Assembly (NCBI GenBank): GCA_020698575.1 | Contig: CM036252.1 | Coordinates: 30,395,206-30,459,205 of the forward strand | DNA: 64,000 bases | Reading direction: 5' to 3' | Source of the DNA: Bostrychus sinensis | Lineage: Eukaryota; Chordata; Actinopteri; Gobiiformes; Eleotridae | In this document: in pieces, positions 11,101-23,385 of the stretch | Position numbering within the stretch: the first letter of the stretch is position 1 | Layout of the letters: each line of letters opens with the position of its first letter | Translations under genes and position numbers: made by a program | Notes under the pieces: generated by a model | What the model was told of the DNA's origin: nothing | What the model saw: the letters and a program-made list of their open reading frames with translations, nothing else | Databases searched by the model: none

Positions 11101-14100
11101 GACCCTGCAGGGCGGCTGGGTGCTCCCTGAGACCATGAGAAAGGGTGAGAAGTTCAGTCACCTGGAGGAAGCTCTGAGTAGAGCCCCTGCTCCTCTACAT
11201 TGAGAGGATCCAGCTGAGGTTAATGCTCTCTCAGACCTGGGACACTTTTCTCCAGAGACCACAGGGCGTCAGGGTCAGTCTGAGAGACCAGCAGGGGGCG
11301 TGGTCAGGTCCTTCAGGCTGACCACAGCTGATAAAGACACATCACAGCAGTCAGGTGACACTTCTGAAGAAAACTGCTGGTGTCAGTGAAAACATGACAA
11401 GGAAATAAATGAGGAAGGAACCATCAGTCCTGCCTCTGTCTGAAAAGAAATGATTCCATCTGACAGACTTCAGCAGAAACCTGCTGTACCAAGGTCCAAT
11501 GGGAGAGAGGAGGCTCTCTCTGGGTCAAGAACAAAAATGTCAACAGCCTGTTTGACTCTGATCACTGGAATCTCACACAGACCCACACACACACACAGAA
11601 GAGTATTCTCAGGTACACTGACTCCACTTGTTTATAAACAGAGCTCATTTGGCTTTGAATTGAGTTTCACAGACTCCCTCATGACCTCATGAACAAAATA
11701 TATTCTCAGCCACACTCCCACCGCTCTGTTACACCAATCCTAACACACCAAGACCAATTTATTGGTGTTCAGTGTTTTTATTCTCATGCATTTTGCAAGG
11801 TAGAACAACAGAATTCCATTGAAAATGTATAAAATAAAGCTCTGCTGCCCCTGATGGTTTAGGGGGTCAATCTGACCAAAAACCTAATTTCCCTTTATTT
11901 TGAAGGTAAAGGCTTAGATTTATTAGGTTTTCATGAAAAAAGTATTATAATGTGTCAGGATTACAGTATGTCAAAAATCTGTCATTATAATGGAAGTCAA
12001 TGGGCCCAAATGCGTACTTAAGGTAAAGAGTGTTTACAAAAACCTGTCTTTGCTCCAAAAATAAAAATGTATATAGCTGTTTTATGAGAGGTCCCAAACG
12101 GGTCCCTAAGTTAACAAGTGTAAGTTTTTTCAATAATCTGTCCTTGCTCCAAAAATAAAAGTGCATCAAAACCAGTGTTGTTATTAATTATTGACTTAGT
12201 CAAAGCTCTAATAACTTTACCCCAAGTGATCCACTCTGCAACTCATTTTTGGATAATGGAGCATATTTTGTGATTTTGCCATCTAAAAAAAATTGGGTTT
12301 TGATGACAAAAAGCCATAAAAACATAGGAAATATAAATAAATGTTAATAAACTTCATATCTATGATTAGAGCTAAAGTAGTAGAAAAGATTTCATGTGAA
12401 AAAAGTAAAAAAATATATTAATATTTGACATTTTTATAGCTATTTTATGAGAGGTCCCAAATGGGTCCCTAAGTTAACAAGTGTAAGTTTTTTCAATAAT
12501 CTGTCCTTGCTTCAAAAATAAAAATGCATCAAAACCAATGTTGTTATTAATTATTGACTTAGTCAAGGCTCTAATAACTTCACCCCAATTGATCCACTCT
12601 GCAACTCATTTTTGTTGTTTGTTTGTTTGTTGTTTACATGAATATGGCGTGTACACCCCAGGCCACTTTATTAGACTAAACATCTTTTTAAAATGTTGTA
12701 GAACGCTGCTTATTGTTCTTTATGCTGATTGGTATGTAGATTGTAGTGGGTAATGGTGTAGGGAGTATTATTATGTATTTTATGCATTATATTTATTTTA
12801 TTTAGCTTTACCTAAATTTGTTTAATTTAAATTTCTTTTCATTTGCAGTGTAAAAGCCCAACTGTTTGGAAACACCAGCACACCCTCTGCTGGACAAATA
12901 GCAGAAGGCCATCATTTTCAAATAAACAGGTCTTATTCCAGCACTCCAGCACACAGTAAAAATAGTACTGTTTATATTGGCCAGCTAAAGGTGTGTTGCT
13001 GATTATAGCCTGAAGTGGAGAGGTCTTAAAATAGTCTGAGGTCTTCAAAAAGTCTTAAAAAGGTGGTATCCGATCCAGACCAAAGAAGTGAACCAACAGA
13101 CTTTCCTGGTCTGTTGGTTCACTTCTTTGGTCCGGATTGACCCTTAAAGGTGATACAGAATTTTTTATAAAAATTACCCACGTGTGCCAAGATATGAGAT
13201 AAACATGTTTCAATCAAATATTAGTTTTGTTTTTCTGATAACAATGGTTCAGCTGATATATGTTGTGCAGTGGTACTAATAACTATTACTATAAACTATT
13301 TGACTGGAACCCTCCTCTCACCTCTCTCCTCCGACCTGGACCTCCTCAAACAGCTCACACTGTCCCAGGACGTCATCTGTCATGTTTCCCACTGAGGTCT
13401 GGATGGACCCTCCACAGGCCTGAGGTCACACAGACAAATATTAACTCCTCTACAAGTACTGACAGAAATACTGTATCTAATAAGAGTCCCACCATCATGG
13501 TGCGTTTGAGGTCCTCCTCCTGCACTCGGCCTGCACAGAACAGGTCTCTGTCGGCGAAGTACTGTGTGGCCACGTCCCCAATGGGCAGTTTGGACAGAAC
13601 CACCTTGGCTCCGGACTGGTAGATCTTCTCCAGTTTGTCGTAGAGGATGTTCCACTCTGCGTCCACGATGGCCTGGTAGTCCTGGTGACCACAGTGATGT
13701 TAAAAAAATTTAAAGCTATATTTCCAAAAATATTGGCATTGCCTCAACCCACCCCCACTTTGCAGGTTTTGTTATTAAAATGGTAAAAGTGGACCCATTT
13801 GGCACTGCAGAATAGAAGTACATTATAGCCTGCTGAGTACATTTCAGGCCAGAGCAGTAGTGCTGGTACCTCCACAGACTTGACTCGAACTTCGGCGTTG
13901 TCTTTCTCTGCCTTCAGCTCCAGCTCCACATTGAGCAGAGCGATCTTTGGGTTCTCGTAACGTTTGGGCTGCATCTCAAACCCAGCATATGAGAAGGTCT
14001 TCTTAAAAGCAACTCCAAGGACCAACTGGGACTCCTGCCAGACACAGATCAGTTTAATACAGTATTTAAATGAGGCAGTTTTGATAAAGGATCAGTCAAA

Positions 14101-17100
14101 CCTCGAGAGCTCCTCCCTGGACTTTCTTGATGCCAATCATCTTCAAGGGCAGCAGCTCGTCCAGAGACATGACGGCGTCCACCACCATCTTAGAGAAGAA
14201 CTCTTTCTGCACCGCGATGAGTTTGGAGTTCAGAGCCGTGGCCGCACACTTCTCCAGCAGCTCCCTCTGCTCCCTGCACAACACACAATAGTACGGTAGT
14301 TTATAAACTACCTCCTCAGTCAAACTTCTTAACTACTAATTCACTATATCTCTGGGAGCAAAAAGTACTTCACTTATGTTAAAATCTTTTTATAATTTTG
14401 GTAATAAACTCCTTCTGGTTTATTTCTAAGTAACTGTAATTTAAAATCCAATTCCAGTTTCAACTTTTGGGGGTTTTCCCTGGACAATTGCCAGACTTTT
14501 TATGTTTAAGAACTACAGATAACTTTTAGGACACTGGTTTTGAAGGGAAACAATGCAACTTTTTTATCATAATTAAACAGTACTGTAGTCTCTGTGATGG
14601 CTAAATGAGTTGTTGCAGGGTGAATGACACTTCTGCACCTCCCCGATATATCTTGGAACACCAGCCTTGCAAAAATGGGAGAACCAACCTGGTGTCCCTG
14701 AAGTCTCAGTCTCAGAATGAAGCCCTAAGATATACTGCTGAGTACGCAAACACGAGTGCATGACATCACCACCTGCAGATCACTGCTGGGATCGCGGTTT
14801 TGTTTTCAGTTGTAATTCTTGAGAGCAAATTTACAGGTAAAACTTTTGACGAAGCCGTGGATAATCCATAACATGCACTGCACAACATGCACTGCACATA
14901 CACTGCACACACACAGTGATGATAGTTTGTCTTTGACGAGTGACCACAGTCACTGAACTGACCTGGAAAAAGAACTTCCATGTCATATTATGTAAAAGCC
15001 AGTCTGTGCTGTTCCCTCTACAAGAGAGGAGTAGTAACAAGCAACCTACACAACAGTATGTGGGCAACTGTGTGAACAAGGACTGCTGCGAGGTATGGCT
15101 TATCAGCCAGTATATGTTTGGCTTAAGCCAATAAGAACAAGCTTGCAATGGCTTTATTTCTTAGATGTTGGTCATAGCAGAGCGGCTAAAGGGGTAGGGG
15201 GAAAGGCTAACTTACATTTTGGTGTAAGGGGAGCTCCAAAAAGAAAAATGGAAACAAAACAAAAAAAGTTACTTTGTTCCACTTTAAAGCCTTTTCTCTT
15301 AGAATTAGCTGAGCTCTAAAGCAGTGGTACAGAGTAAAGTGAGCTGTCCGTACTGTTTATCGTCTTTCTTGACCGACACTGAGATCTCCTTGATCTTGTT
15401 AACAGCCAGGTTGGTGGCGGTGCGGAAGGCCCTGATGATGGTCTGGGGGTGGAGCCCTTCATCCACGTACGGCTTCAGCTGCTTCAGGAACTCAGCGGCT
15501 AACAGAGTGACCGAGGTGGTGCCATCCCCGACCTAAAACACACAAACACGTCAGTCTGTAACAGTCACTGAGCCAGGGTGAGGTCATTAGCTATGCTCAT
15601 TAATACAATCTAATCCACTTTAGTAAAGGGCAGCCAGTGAGGAGAAAAGATCTTCATGATGAGAGTAACCCCTACCATTAAAATCAACAAGTCCATCTAA
15701 ATTGGATTGGGCTGTATGTAATTGTCTGGTTGTAAATGTTTTACCTCTGCTCTGAGTTCTGGTTATATGCAGGGAGGTACTGGTATTGGCAATACCGCTT
15801 TATTGTCGTGGACTTGTACAGTAACAAAAGATAGGTTCCTGGAGCAAAAATAATAAATTTTGTTGCAGCGGTTTGGAAAAAAGCAGAGAGAGCTACATAG
15901 ACCATGATCCTTTGCTCTGTTTGAGCCTGAGCACAGCTAACATAAGAAGCCAATATGGTGCAGGAGGCTGGCATGTTTGTAGCGTTAACAAGATAAATAA
16001 GCAAATTTAAAGACTAACAGCTGTTTTCTGTAGCGGAGGATACAAAACGTTAGTAAATAATACTAATAATACTCTCTCCCAGTCTGTGTATGCACCGTTA
16101 GCCTCGGAGAAGCAGACTAGGGCTCAGCCTGGACTTGCACTGAAAACTATATACTAACTTCAGTGTGCAGCAGAAGAGGGGTGTGAGCAGGAGTTTGTGG
16201 ATAAAAGTAAACGGCGAGACAAGCTGTTTGTTTACAAGAGCCTCATGTCCACTGACATATAAGAAGAGGAAGTTCCTTATACAAAGTCATTGCTCAGGGC
16301 TGCTGTTTGAGCTGCTGTCTAAAGCTTTTTGTCGTCAGGCAAAACTAATGTGATCCAAATGAAAACTTTGCTATCTGTCACACTTTAGAGCAGACAAACA
16401 TAAAATATGACAATTTTTACACCAAGGACTTGGCAGGGCGTTTTTGTATAACGTTATCGTGAGCCTCCCCACAAAAATCGCAATAATCACCATACAGTGA
16501 GGTTAATACTGTGACCAAAAATTCCACTAGATTTTTGTGTGTTTGAAAATTCCAGCCATTAACAAGATCTACCAGCTATATATTTAAATAATAGAATAAC
16601 AATCATGTTAAAACACATGACTGAATCCGTAATATAAAACATTCTGTGTATTAGTAAGTGAAAAAAGTACCAGGTAATGCCTTAATTTAAAAACAGATTT
16701 CCAAATAGATCTCAGAGTTAGTCAAATTGACTAATAATAAATCATAACGAAAGTAAATATTAATTTGTAGGACTAATTAGGGTTTGACGATATGATATTA
16801 CCATATATTGGGGTATGTAAAAATCCCGACGGTACTTCCAATGCTGTGGTTTAAATCCCCTGGGGAATTGTGAGATAGTTTTTATTAAATACCTAAAATG
16901 TCAACGTTCATGCCAATATAATGGGGATAAGTGTAAATGTTTTTATGAAATATAAGCATATCTAGATGCTAGACGTAAAGATTGATAGATGCAAGATTTG
17001 TATCTAATGGCACTGCCACATATCAGACCTGAGTGGCTGGTATCCTTACCAGTAACTGCACAGTATGAGGTACTAGCTGGGGTAAAATAACATTTGATTA

Positions 17101-20100
17101 CTGGGGGAAAATGTCCGTTTACCGGTCGAAAAAAGTGACAGTACTGATCCAGGTGGGCGAACCAAGTAAAATAACATTAATAAACTGCCCAAATGAGTGG
17201 GGCTTATGAGAAAACAAAATACTATTTGACTGTCTCCCTCAGTGTTATGTTACAGTTAAAAATGCAAAGGCAGACGGCGGCAAGCCATGTTATTCTGATA
17301 AAGGAGCAATCAATTATTTTTAACAAGTGTTCACGTGCATTGAGTAAGTCCTCAAACAGTGGTTTACAGCATCCATAGTAGTTTTCTGCTTTAACTGTCG
17401 CTGGTGTAGTCAGCGCGGCCATGGAAGCACAGCGAAGAGCGTGGGGCTGAAGCCCCGCCATGTCCTGCCAACAGGAAAATAAATTAACTTGCTCGGACAA
17501 TTATTTGAACAATGACGTCCACAAACCTCCAGCGCATTGTATGGCCACATTTTAACACTTTTGCATTCTCCCAGTTGTTTAAAAGAATAAATAAAGCAGA
17601 GGAGAGGGAGACCTGGAGCGCGGAGGGGCACAGGAGGACGCAGAGGAGAGACCGGGCGTGTTGGAAAATAAACTGTTGCGTGGGTTGTGACCAATTTCAA
17701 ATGAACTAATATGTTCTGTCTTTACAAATTAGCACTTTTGAAACATTTTTGTATTTTCTACAACTCTTTTTTACCCAAAAACAATAAATGTCCTTACATT
17801 TTCAAAGTGCTGTTTTAAAGGCAAGTTTAGCTTCAGTTAAGTGGACAGACGATTATACCATATACCCCAGTGTAATCTGGGGACGGTAAGACGGTATGAA
17901 AAAATGGATATCACCCAACTCTAGGACTAATGCATAAGAAGGCTGTCAAAATGGGCTATTTTTTAAATCCTTGGTTAGAATACTCTGTGTCTTTGTGCAG
18001 TGTATTAACTGGATAATGTTACACCAACAACAAGGACGACAGTATTTGTATTCTCATAATCACTGCTCATTTGGGTACTTACTTTAGGCTACTTTTTTTA
18101 CTTTTATCTGACTTTTATTTTAGTCCTGGGTGTGCAATCTGGGCACTTGTGCAAGGTGGCAAATACTGATGATGGATGCTTAATGAGCCTACAACGTCGA
18201 GCTTGTTGTAGCACAAGCAGAATCAGTCCTGAAACAGATACTATGCTACATGCCAACTCCTGACACTAGTCTGTGCGTGAGGAGCGACCCTGTCTAGTAC
18301 TCTGTGATTCTTCCTGTGCCTTACGTTGCGGTAATGTCTACCCATTATTGCTACTCTATAGCAGCATCAGTGCTAGTTCCCTAACTGCAAAAAAAATGTT
18401 GAAGCACATAGTAAGGCACGCAGTGAATACACCCCAAAAAAAAGCTCAGGTGGCGCTTCCCCGTGGCCCGCAGAGTCAGGCTTTAGCACTATCAGAGCGG
18501 GGCAGGACACAGAAACTCCCCAGAGACTGCTTCAGTTTGATTTAACTCACATAATTTAGAGATTAATAATAGCTCTGATAATAATGTTCACTTATTCTTG
18601 TAAAGGTAAGATGTACCTGTAGGCAACAGTTCCCTTGAAGAATTTGATGGAGAGCAGAGAGAGGAAAGCCATGCATTACCGGTGTGATGATGCATTATGA
18701 TGCATTAAGTAAAATAAATGTTCGGCTAAAGGCTTTTATGAGCTTTTGAAGCAAAATACTCCCACAATAGTGTCAATCATTGTTTCAGATGCTAAACAAC
18801 CATCATACTGGATATTAGTACTCGGTCACGTTGGCCAGTGACCATTAATTTTACCTGTCATTTGCATTTCAAACCGGCCAAAACGGAAACCTGACTGTGA
18901 TAATGCTGTACCATGAGATTTGGATATCGTTACATCCCTAGTTATATGCCTACCCAATTAGATTCAGTGGTAGAAAATGCATGTAATAATAATGGAGCAG
19001 ACCGCTGGAGATGTGGCAGCTATACTGCGCCTGGGGCCTCTCAGACCACCAACTCTTACTAAGGGCACACACTTGGATCAAGGTAGGTGAAGTGTCTTGC
19101 TAAAGGACACAATGGCAGTATGAACAAGGGAGGGGAGAGTGGGGATTGAAGTGGAAAGCTAGCTGCACTCCTGAGCTACTGCCACCCAACATTTTAAACA
19201 AAACTTAATATCCAACCTCTGGAGCTGCTTAACATGACAACTCTAGAATGTGTGCTCACCTCAGCGTCTTGGGACCGGGCGATGTCCACCAGGGTCTTGG
19301 CTGCAGGATGCACCACGTCCAGCAGTTTCAGGATGGTTGCTCCGTCGTTGGAGATGGTGGCCTTACCTGAAAAACAAACATCATTTTACACACAAGTGTT
19401 TTCACAGTCTCCTCACATCCCTCACAAGTTCTGTTCTCACCTCTTGGGTCTACCATGAGTTTGTCCATGCCGCGGGGCCCCAGGGTGGTCCTCACAGCCT
19501 CAGCAATCACCTATAGTTCAGACACGAGTATGAGTAACACAGAAAATGCATACAAACATGAGGTGAGAGAAGAGAGCGGGACCTGGCAGGCATTGATGTT
19601 GCTGATGAGCTGAGGGATGCCCTGAGATGAGTCTGTCCCCTCCTTCAGCAGGATCACCGGTGTGGGCTGCACAGAGAACATGCACAATACACAGTGGATT
19701 TTTGTTCTGCTTCAGTTAAATCCCAAAGGCAAAGCCAATATGTTTTTATCATAATAGTGTGATGTCCTCCATAATTCTTGAAATAAAATAACACTAGAAG
19801 TGTGACTCTACAACAGTGGTTCTTAAACTTTGTTTAGTGTTTGGCTCTCCAAGTACCACCTTTAATTTACTAAAATGAGCCTAAATTGTGACTAGTCTAG
19901 GTTGAAACTGCTAATTAAAACAGGGATTAACCCAGAAATTACAAAACTAAAAATGGACAACACAAATACTAGGGCTGAACGATTAATCTAAACCAAGTCT
20001 AAATTGCGATTTGCATTATTGCAGATTTGCAAAGCGCAGAAGCTGCGATTATTTAGGGTTTATAACATCTTTGTCGAGCCTGTGGGTACATGCCCATGAA

Positions 20101-22126
20101 TTTTGTAACGGACAGTAATGCCCACCTATCAGAAGCAGTGTAAAGGATTTTTGTGATTCAGAACATTCACAACAATTTGGGTGCAGTACAAACGCATTAA
20201 ACAGAAATATGTCTCTAATGCGCAATTGTGTTTACAAGTGCTAATGAGCCATGAGCACGAGTTTGGTTTCGCTTTCACAAGCACAATGTGCTTCGACACG
20301 AGACGGCGGGAGCAGGAGGAAATAAATGCTTTTTATGGAGAAAAAAATACTTTTAAAGTATGAATGAGTGGAGAGATGAAGACTACGATATAGGGCTGGG
20401 CGATTAATTGATTTTTTCGATTACTTCAAATTTGTAGTGCAGGTCGCATTGTTTTAATAAAAATCAATTTAAAAAAAAAATAAAAAATGTCCACCACCGG
20501 CGCTCTGGGCTCCCGTAGTTCATAGGGGCTAGGCACGCTAGGCACACACTCAGGTTTGTGGCATCAGATGGAGCACAAAAAGCGCCCCGCTGCAAAGTCA
20601 GTCCCTGTTCCAAGCAGAGCAGCTTCTCTCTCTCTCAGCAACAGCGCACCGGTAATGCACGCTGCAAGTCAGGCTGAGCCACAGACAAAGTGGCATGGAG
20701 GTGCGATGCGGAGGTGCAGTGACTCATAGACAGAGCGGCGTGGAGGTGCGGCACCGAGGTCGTCCGTCCTCCGTGCTGTGCTGAGAATGGAGGTGCGGTG
20801 CCGAAGACGGGCGCACACATGAACAGAGCAGCACGGAGGAGCAACGTGGAGTTACTCTACTTTTTTGTAATATTAGCATCATGTTTTGACAAATTGTGAG
20901 ACCCAGATCAGACATCTGCAACTTATGGTTTTAGACCCACATGCAGCTCTTTGGGCATATGACATCTGGTTATGTAAGAAAAGAAAATAATACGCAGATG
21001 ACTTTGAAACAAGCTGCATCATCTTGTCAAGTTAAGAACATGCTATGGACTTGTTATAAAATGCTGTTTGTAGCCTTTAATGGCTGCACAGTGCATAGCA
21101 AACAAAATTATGTTCAAGTTTCTTTGTCAATTTCTCTATATGTACAGACACACAGGGGAATCGAAATGCTGTTTCTGCTCTCTTCTTACAGTGTCAACAT
21201 GCAATAAGACAGACTAAAATAAAAAATATGTAAATTAAAATGTCAGAAGCAACATACACTAAATACAATACAATATACATGTACTGTAGAATGCCACTAT
21301 CTCAGTAATTCCACAGTTTTAAAGTTGTTGTTTTGATTTTATTATTTCATTGTTGTTACTTATTTATTGTCATTTTATTGTTCTGCTCTAATTTGATTTT
21401 ACTGGCTCTTATTATTTGAATGGGACCTAGTAGAACTAAATAGTGTAACAGTTACATATTGTTTTATATGCAGCACTTTGGAAACTGTCTCGTAAAATGT
21501 GCTATACAAATAAAGTGGATAAGCTGTGCTGTGTCAGAAATAGACCCCAGACCAAAGATGGCTCCACTCTTGAGCAGCACTGTGGCTTCATGTGATGCTT
21601 TTGTTTCATCCGAGACCCAGATGAACATTAATCATCACCTTCACCACACTAACCTCTGTCTTTGTTCAACTAAATGAAACCAAGCTGACTCTACTGTGGA
21701 GACTAAGACTGTTTTGTACTAAATAGCAGACTGTGATGCTATTCGGGGATGCTAACACTTCTACAACACACACTTCTCAAACACAAGTGCTTATTATATT
21801 TTACAATAATGAATAGTGACATAGTGTCCCATGTTACAGCTGAACATATCCTGCTTCTCTGCTAAATATGAACGGACATGCTTACAAGCTCTACGGTTAG
21901 CTTTGTGTACGCCCATTGATACAGCGGCAGCACTGTGCTAACTTAGCCCGGCTAATAATAAACCACTTTTACTGATTATTTTAATAAAATAAACGGTCTA
22001 AAGGCTCGGGGACGGCCAGGCGGTGACCAGACATAAACCTGTCAGTAACCTGAGGTTGATAAACAACAGGATGGACAAGGATAGCGCCATGAGCTGAAGC
22101 ACAAACGCTAAATCACTCACCATCAT
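8118..22126 (-). CDS. cct7: T-complex protein 1 subunit eta (CCT7), complete, 12 exons
   Basis: CCT7 is one of eight subunits of the cytosolic CCT/TRiC ring that folds actin, tubulin and other proteins using ATP. Exons, first to last: 22121-22126, 19583-19666, 19441-19510, 19260-19366, 15354-15532, 14102-14273, 13870-14034, 13493-13681, 13322-13419, 8798-8930, 8510-8716, 8118-8348. All introns are GT..AG and phases agree, giving 546 residues (human has 543). Group II chaperonin motifs: TTLGPRGMDKL (38-48), nucleotide-binding GDGTTS (91-96), and VAGGGAIE (406-413) near the end of the equatorial domain. The C-terminus is a GRGRGRGRP tail. Exon 1 encodes only MM before a GTGAGT donor. I see no disruption. 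The introns carry most of the transposons in the left third of the window. Confidence 0.97.
8401..8528 (-). repeat. Four 32-bp tandem units across the cct7 exon 11 splice donor
   Basis: Units at 8401, 8433, 8465 and 8497 are nearly identical (T/C variation in GGTTCTC versus GGCTCTC). Each unit read on the minus strand contains the last codons of exon 11 (AKHAQ) followed by a GTACAG donor. Only the unit nearest the exon (donor at 8509) keeps the frame into exon 12 without an immediate stop. The other three are intronic copies of an exon end. Confidence 0.95.
8980..12114. mobile_element. Large inverted-repeat element in cct7 intron 9, possibly piggyBac-type
   Basis: A left arm (about 9170-9834, resuming at 10696 to about 10830 after a nested insertion) is repeated in inverse orientation at about 11222-12025. 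Shared landmarks include TTTGGGCCCATTGACTTCC, AATTAGGTTTTTGGTCAG, and the AGCTGATAAAGACA region. The arms are about 800 bp with a 390-bp loop, and no transposase is present. The outer ends may be the TTAA at 8980-8983 (followed by CCCTCTGGGTACCC) and the TTAA at 12111-12114 (preceded by GGTCCCTAAG), which would suit piggyBac, but the outermost 100 bp match poorly, so this class call is weak. Confidence 0.55.
9835..10687. mobile_element. Non-autonomous hAT element, nested, with 8-bp target duplication
   Basis: The ends are TAAGGGTGCTCCGATC and its inverse GATCGGAGCACCCTTA. Both sides carry ctgacacc (9827-9834 and 10688-10695), the 8-bp duplication expected for hAT. There are 853 bp with repeated GATCGG-type motifs near both ends and no transposase frame. 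It interrupts the left arm of the fold-back element, so it is the younger insertion. Confidence 0.9.
12071..12620. repeat. Tandem direct repeat, period 363 bp
   Basis: About 185 bp starting TATAGCTGTTTTATGAGAGG (12071) recur from about 12433 with only scattered substitutions. Roughly 180 bp of AT-rich sequence lies between, so one and a half units of a 363-bp period are present. Both copies include GGTCCCTAAGTTAACAAG, and the first overlaps the presumed right end of the fold-back element. Confidence 0.85.
13073..13137. repeat. Near-perfect 29-bp-stem hairpin in cct7 intron 9
   Basis: Arms 13073-13101 and 13109-13137 are complementary at 28 of 29 positions, with a single A/C mismatch (13077 against 13133) and a 7-base loop TTTCCTG. 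It lies about 185 bp upstream, in plus coordinates, of exon 9. It could be a tiny fold-back repeat or a small-RNA precursor; nothing in the sequence decides. Confidence 0.9.
16778..17923. mobile_element. Non-autonomous hAT element in cct7 intron 4
   Basis: It begins TAGGGTTTGACGATAT and ends with the inverse-related ATATCACCCAACTCTA. It is flanked by ggactaat on both sides (16770-16777 and 17924-17931), an 8-bp duplication. It is 1146 bp long with no transposase. Subterminal motifs (ATGATATTACCATATA against TATACCATATACCCC) are also roughly inverted. The rest of intron 4 (15533-16769 and 17932-18977) holds no feature I recognise. Confidence 0.85.
18978..19190 (+). repeat. Dispersed fish repeat fragment
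   Basis: Contains GACCGCTGGAGATGTGGCAG, GACCACCAACTCTTAC, GAAGTGTCTTGCTAAAGGAC and a final CTACTGCCACCC, the order seen in a common teleost repeat. A second copy, sharing the GGAGATGTGGCAGC core, is at 36823-36935. Confidence 0.5.
19970..20920. mobile_element. hAT-type terminal sequences in cct7 intron 1, unpaired
   Basis: Two hAT-like starts, TAGGGCTGAACGATTAATC at 19970 and TAGGGCTGGGCGATTAATTG at 20391, face the same way. I could not find matching right ends or 8-bp duplications. The second is followed by a GC-rich segment (20480-20840) with repeated TGGAGGTGCGG-type motifs. They are probably truncated elements. Confidence 0.45.
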
Positions 22127-22170
22127 CTTTGCAGTTCCTTCGAGAAGTTTTCCACCGGTGTGTTTCCCAC
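22127..22170 (-). promoter_or_regulatory. cct7 5' UTR/promoter motifs: heat-shock-like and ZNF143-like elements
   Basis: Just upstream of the ATG, TTCGAGAA (22139-22146) has the TTCnnGAA form of a heat shock element, followed by TTT in the third-unit position. At about 22163-22182, TTCCCACAATGCCTTTCGCG on the plus strand resembles the ZNF143/THAP11 site often found at housekeeping promoters. Chaperonin genes are known HSF1 targets; use of these sites is inferred. Confidence 0.35.
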
Positions 22171-22355
22171 AATGCCTTTCGCGAGAGGAGGCTGTCGGGG
22201 CTTCGTTCAAGAGCGCATCGTGCGCGTCGGCGCACATTAGACTGACATTATCTTATACACTGCATATAAAATCTTTCGCCCTCACACTATTTGGGACCGT
22301 TTGGAACATTTGTGGTACTTTTAAATCTTCATGGTCGGTTTTTATGTTGTTCGAT

Positions 22356-22410
<55 letters not shown>

Positions 22411-22411
22411 T
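22356..22411. repeat. (TTTA)n microsatellite
   Basis: About 14 TTTA units upstream of cct7, directly after TTGTTCGA. Confidence 0.95.
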
Positions 22412-22429
22412 TGGTAGTGTAAGGCAGTG

Positions 22430-23340
22430 ACTGTTGAACCACTAGGTGGTGCACTTGCGTCACGTTATTTAAACAAGTTTTTGGTTAACTGGGCTTTTTT
22501 GACCTTTTACTTTTATTGATTGTATGTGTTTATTATTATGATTGCACTTTGTAAAGCACTTTGTGATTTTATCTGTGAAAAGCGCTCTATAAATAAACTT
22601 TACTTATGTATTTTAATGGGAAACTGCTGCCGGTGCTGTATGTCCTATGTCGGCCACTGTAGGAGCAGCGCTGTGTTCGCACGCAGTGCGTCATCTTACC
22701 TCTCTGTTCTGTCCTTACTCCCGTAAGGTTATGAGCCACCAAGCAACTGTTAAACACCTGTCATCTTTAGTCTGCGAATGACAAAATAAAAGTGCAAGCC
22801 GCACGTTCCACAATCCAAAAGAACTGCAGTGTCCGCTGTACTGAAGTACTGAAGCTGGGTGTGTAGAGAGGACTGGGACCACACACACAGGGAGAGTCCA
22901 TGAGGGTTACAGTAGTATTTTATTCATTTTAAATTGTTATTGTTGTACAGTATTTTTTGACGTTATTAGACCTCGTTCACAGAAGGTACCTGTTGCGTGC
23001 TCTCTGTCAATAAATGACACCGAGGACTGGGAAGGTTTTGCAGATTAAATGCCGCCCAGGTTTATTAAAACCAACAGGATCAAAAATACAGTTTGCCAGG
23101 ATTCAAAATTGATACAAAAATACAGTATAGTGGTAGATCAAAAAGACTGAGTACAATCTCACGAGAGAAGGGAGCAATTCGTTGGCGTAGCGCAGCCACC
23201 GGTCTTAGTTCTCTCCGGGGAGAACTTTCCGATCTTGGGATGCCACCGAAATGCCCTCGACTCCGGGGTACACACAGGTTTTAAAGAATACAGTGTGACT
23301 CAGCCAATCCTAGGTTAGGGTTTCATTCACACAATGAATG
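22430..23340. other. Upstream flank of cct7, no gene recognised
   Basis: Mixed sequence with short AT-rich and GC-rich parts. The stretch 22540-22620 (GCACTTTGTGATTTTATCTG, CGCTCTATAAATAAA) resembles the 3' tail of an L2-type element. A block at 23000-23300 looks repeat-like but is not assigned. No open frame is convincing. Confidence 0.4.
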
Positions 23341-23385
23341 ACAACAAAAGATTTAAAAAGCAGTCATCTGGACTTGGTTTTTAAA

